This document shows, in pieces, positions 5,862 through 8,068 of a stretch of DNA of 8,068 nucleotides. Source of the stretch: Acidobacteriota bacterium (GTDB lineage Bacteria > Acidobacteriota > Holophagae > Thermotomaculales > Thermotomaculaceae); NCBI GenBank assembly GCA_027067895.1, contig JAMOUY010000242.1:1-8068 (forward strand), written 5' to 3'. Each line of letters opens with the position of its first letter. The first letter of the stretch is position 1. Under the pieces are notes generated by a model. It ran no database searches. It was given only the letters and a program-made list of their open reading frames with translations, and was not told where the DNA came from. The position numbers and the translations under genes were made by a program.

Positions 5862-7553
5862 TTACACCCTGAATAAATCTTCCGGCACCGGTATTCCCCT
5901 TGCCTTGAAATCCGCAAGGAATGACGGCAAATAACCGGTGGCTGTATGTTTGCCCAAAACCTTGCCTTCGCTGTTAATACCTACCTGCTCAAACCTGAAC
6001 ACCTCTTCGGTTACTATGTTGTAATCATCGTCCACTCCCAAAACCTCGGTAATGCTTGTTATTTTTCTTGTACCGTCGGTCAACCTCTGCTGTTGGACAA
6101 TTATGTCAATTGCGGACGCAATCTGGTCTCTTATCGCTTTTATCGGCAATTCCATTCCTGACATTAAAACCATTGTTTCAAGCCTTCTCAGAATATCGTC
6201 AGGCGAGTTTGCGTGCCCGGTAGTCATTGACCCTGCGTGGCCTGTATTCATAGCCTGCAACATATCAAGCGCTTCCCCGCCTCTGCACTCACCGACAATT
6301 ATTCTGTCCGGCCTCATTCTCAAAGCGTTTTTAACCAAGTCCCTTATGGTAATTTCGCCCTTTCCTTCAACATTCGGGGGCTTGGATTCAAGGGAAACCA
6401 CGTGTTTCTGGGGAAGTCTCAATTCCGCTGCGTCCTCTATCGTTATAATTCTTTCGTCCTGCGGAATAAAACAAGATAATACATTCAACAACGTTGTTTT
6501 ACCCGAACCCGTTCCACCGGAAATTATTATATTTTTCCTTCCTTTCACGCAAAGTTCAAGAAAGACCGCCATAGGCTTGTTTAAAGTGCCAAACCCTATC
6601 ATATCCTCAATTGTCAGGGTTTTTTTGCCGAATTTTCTAATAGTAAGGCAGGGACCCTTCAAAGCGAGAGGCGGAATTATTGCGTTCACCCTTGAACCGT
6701 CTTTAAGCCTTGCGTCAACCAAAGGCTGTGATTCGTCAATCCTTTTTCCGATAGGGGCGACAATTCTCTCAATAATGGCCATTAAAGCGGCATCGGAAGA
6801 AAACCTTTTGTCCGTTTCTACAATCTTTCCCTTTTTCTCAACATAAATCAAGTCTTTGCTAATTACCATTATCTCGCTTACATCGTCATCTCTCAAAAAA
6901 TCTTCAAGCGGACCTAAACCGACAACCTCGTCAAGCATTTCTTTTTTAAGAGTATCCCTGTCAACCCAGATGGGAATTTCCCCGCTCATCTGAGAAAGAA
7001 TTAAATCAAGTTTTTTGTTGACAAGGTTTTTCAACTCTTCATCGGGTTTTGAGGTAAAATCCACCCATCTTAAATCAAGTAATTCAAGAAGCCTTTTGTG
7101 TATTTTGTCTCTTATGCCCGACAATGCGTCAAGCTGCTCGTTATTTAGTTTTTTTTCGGTTTTTTTCTCGGAAGCCCGCCTTGATTTAACCTCAACTTTT
7201 TGCTTTTTAATTTCAGGCTGTTTTTCTCCCTCAATTTTTTTCTCATTATCAACCTTTTTAGCATTGTCTTTGGAAAAAATAAGGCCGAATTCACCGATAA
7301 TTATAGGCGTATCAAGGGGAATTTCGGTTTTTTTGCCCTTTTCAAGCCTCGTCTGGCCTAAAAAAACACCGTTTGAACTTGTATCTGTAACGAAAACCTT
7401 ATCTCCCTCAACCTCAACGGTGCAGTGCTTCCTTGAAACAACAGGTGCAGGAAGCACCACATCGGCAGGTGCTTCCCTTCCTATAATAAATTTTTTAGGA
7501 ATATCGTTTATTTCCTTTTTTGAACCGTCTTTGTTTACAACGGTTAATTTCAT
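5862..7553 (-). CDS. cpaF: FHA-domain-fused CpaF/TadA-type secretion ATPase
   Basis: The 563-residue protein joins an N-terminal FHA domain to a full CpaF/TadA motor. The FHA part (about 1-95) has GR at 25-26, SRKH at 40-43 and SSNG at 59-62. A Lys/Glu-rich linker (96-138) follows. The ATPase part (from about 139) has the CpaF helical entry region, the GLGPLEDFL segment (212-220), arginines at R281, R288 and R306, and Walker A GGTGSGKTT at 346-354. It also has an Asp box (TIEDAAELRL, 371-380), Walker B (DRIIVGECRGGEALDML, 416-432, with E422) and the His box (MNTGHAGSMTTGH, 435-447). All catalytic elements are present, so it should hydrolyse ATP at the cytoplasmic face of TadB/TadC to drive pilus assembly. 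Ordinary CpaF proteins are roughly 100 residues shorter and lack FHA. AGAGGG lies 7 nt before the ATG, which overlaps the secretin stop as ATGA. The FHA domain suggests phosphothreonine-dependent recruitment or control of the motor (inference). Confidence 0.95.
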   Translation of the reverse strand: MKLTVVNKDGSKKEINDIPKKFIIGREAPADVVLPAPVVSRKHCTVEVEGDKVFVTDTSSNGVFLGQTRLEKGKKTEIPLDTPIIIGEFGLIFSKDNAKKVDNEKKIEGEKQPEIKKQKVEVKSRRASEKKTEKKLNNEQLDALSGIRDKIHKRLLELLDLRWVDFTSKPDEELKNLVNKKLDLILSQMSGEIPIWVDRDTLKKEMLDEVVGLGPLEDFLRDDDVSEIMVISKDLIYVEKKGKIVETDKRFSSDAALMAIIERIVAPIGKRIDESQPLVDARLKDGSRVNAIIPPLALKGPCLTIRKFGKKTLTIEDMIGFGTLNKPMAVFLELCVKGRKNIIISGGTGSGKTTLLNVLSCFIPQDERIITIEDAAELRLPQKHVVSLESKPPNVEGKGEITIRDLVKNALRMRPDRIIVGECRGGEALDMLQAMNTGHAGSMTTGHANSPDDILRRLETMVLMSGMELPIKAIRDQIASAIDIIVQQQRLTDGTRKITSITEVLGVDDDYNIVTEEVFRFEQVGINSEGKVLGKHTATGYLPSFLADFKARGIPVPEDLFRV

Positions 7554-8068
7554 TTTTTATCCCTCTGCCACCATTTCTTTTTTTCTTTGTGAAATTCTTT
7601 TAAAGGCTTATCAATCATCTGTTTCATATTTTGGTCTTCGGCGGAAACTTTCTTTGCCGTTATAAAAATCACTCCGTCAGTTACCCCTCTTTGATAATTT
7701 TTAGACCTGAAAAGAGAACCTAACACAGGAATACTTCCAAGTCCCGGCACCTTTTGAATGTCCTGCCTTTTAATTCTTTTGATAAAACCTCCGAGAGCAA
7801 TTGTCTGCCCTTCTTTGATTCTTACGATGGTATTGATTTTTCTTGTATTTAAAGAAGGAATTCCGTCAACAGAAGCTCCGCTTAATTCGGATATTTCTGA
7901 ATCAATTTTAATTCTCATGTTGTTTAACGAATCAATCTCAGGCGTTACGGTAAATTTTGTGCCGTACTTTTTCCAAACAACGGACGATGTATCCCGAGTA
8001 ATGTTTCTCACTCCGAATTCACCGCCGACAAAGTATTCGGCAGGCTGTCCGGAAACAGTTATCACCCT
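7550..8068 (-). CDS. cpaC: Outer-membrane secretin, CpaC/RcpA type (5' part outside window)
   Basis: Only the last 172 codons are inside the window; the frame is open through base 8068, so the GTG at 8065 is an internal valine and not a start. The visible part is the C-terminal beta-barrel region of a secretin. It shows VSGQPAEYFVGGEF, the usual gate-region strand; KYGTKFTVTPEID; and DSEISELSG then GIPSLNTRKINTIVRIKEGQ. The secretin signature VPGLGSIPVLGSLFRS follows at 7750-7703, then GVIFITAKKV, where family members usually have an ELVI-V-TP strand. It would form the outer-membrane channel for the Flp pilus. After the barrel comes a roughly 35-residue tail ending in a lysine-rich, double-tryptophan stretch. 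Secretins are shared by type II, III and IV pilus systems; assignment to Tad rests on the directly following cpaF, tadB and tadC genes. It ends in a 4-bp overlap with cpaF. Confidence 0.93.
   Translation of the reverse strand, partial: RVITVSGQPAEYFVGGEFGVRNITRDTSSVVWKKYGTKFTVTPEIDSLNNMRIKIDSEISELSGASVDGIPSLNTRKINTIVRIKEGQTIALGGFIKRIKRQDIQKVPGLGSIPVLGSLFRSKNYQRGVTDGVIFITAKKVSAEDQNMKQMIDKPLKEFHKEKKKWWQRDKK
7561..7566 (-). promoter_or_regulatory. Shine-Dalgarno for the FHA-CpaF gene
   Basis: AGAGGG on the minus strand ends 7 nt before the ATG at 7553, a near-ideal spacing. It confirms that translation includes the FHA domain rather than starting later at the ATPase part. The site lies within the last codons of the secretin gene. 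Confidence 0.65.

Larger units (their letters stand above)
1..8068 (-). other. Co-directional Tad/FHA operon segment
   Basis: Eight genes run on one strand with junctions, in transcription order, of -4, +3, +11, 0, +37, -4 and -13 bp. I see no convincing terminator or promoter at any junction, so the segment is best read as part of one transcript whose promoter lies upstream of the secretin, beyond 8068. The platform genes and the FHA genes are thus probably expressed together. No gene-free stretch longer than 37 bp exists in the window. The operon continues past both edges. Confidence 0.75.

Noticed and set aside
6052..6846. Long open frame on the plus strand (264 codons)
   Set aside because: It lies antisense inside the ATPase core, whose motifs are clear on the minus strand. 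The product has no recognisable domain and its composition is that of a mirrored coding region.
7015..7665. Plus-strand open frame of 216 codons across the cpaF/secretin junction
   Set aside because: It is Ser/Phe/Leu-rich because it mirrors Lys/Glu-rich codons of the FHA and linker region. No ribosome site or family match is evident.
8063..8065. GTG as the start of the secretin gene
   Set aside because: The frame is open further upstream to the window edge and the protein begins mid-domain, so this codon is internal.
1..8068. CRISPR arrays, tRNA/rRNA genes, insertion sequences, long repeats
   Set aside because: None was seen on either strand; the window is fully taken up by the Tad/FHA genes.

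Overview
This AT-rich window is packed with genes that all lie on the minus strand, so transcription runs from position 8068 towards position 1. It covers the middle of a Tad (tight adherence, Flp-type IV pilus) assembly locus. In transcription order it holds the end of an outer-membrane secretin (CpaC/RcpA type), a CpaF/TadA motor ATPase with an extra N-terminal FHA domain, the inner-membrane platform proteins TadB and TadC, and a small DUF192 protein. Two membrane-anchored FHA proteins follow, with one and two FHA domains, and the window ends inside an exported TPR protein.

The secretin implies a cell with an outer membrane. AT-rich codons, many lysines (mostly AAA), and Tad genes combined with several FHA proteins suggest a low-GC Gram-negative lineage, for example a deltaproteobacterial-grade, Deferribacterota-like or Acidobacteriota-like organism. 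The sequence alone does not settle this, and no ribosomal RNA or marker gene is present.

Layout: 8068-7550 secretin C-terminus (5' end outside the window); 7553-5862 FHA-CpaF; 5858-4998 TadB; 4986-4063 TadC; 4062-3691 DUF192; 3653-2721 FHA-TM-helical protein; 2724-703 FHA-FHA-TM-helical-repeat protein; 715-1 TPR protein (3' end outside the window). Junctions are very tight. There are two 4-bp ATGA overlaps, one 13-bp overlap, and gaps of 0, 3, 11 and 37 bp. This is what one polycistronic, translationally coupled operon looks like. There is no gene-free stretch, internal promoter, RNA gene, mobile element or CRISPR that I can support.

How the genes fit together: CpaF would power TadB/TadC to assemble an Flp pilus that leaves through the secretin, and the TPR protein sits where a TadD-like assembly factor is expected. 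The unusual part is four FHA (phosphothreonine-reading) domains on three proteins of one pilus operon. One is fused directly to the motor. The others sit on single-pass membrane proteins whose C-terminal helical repeats are probably periplasmic. No tadZ/cpaE gene lies between secretin and ATPase, where it is often found. My main hypothesis is that Ser/Thr phosphorylation and FHA docking recruit or gate this pilus machine and couple cytoplasmic signals to its envelope part.
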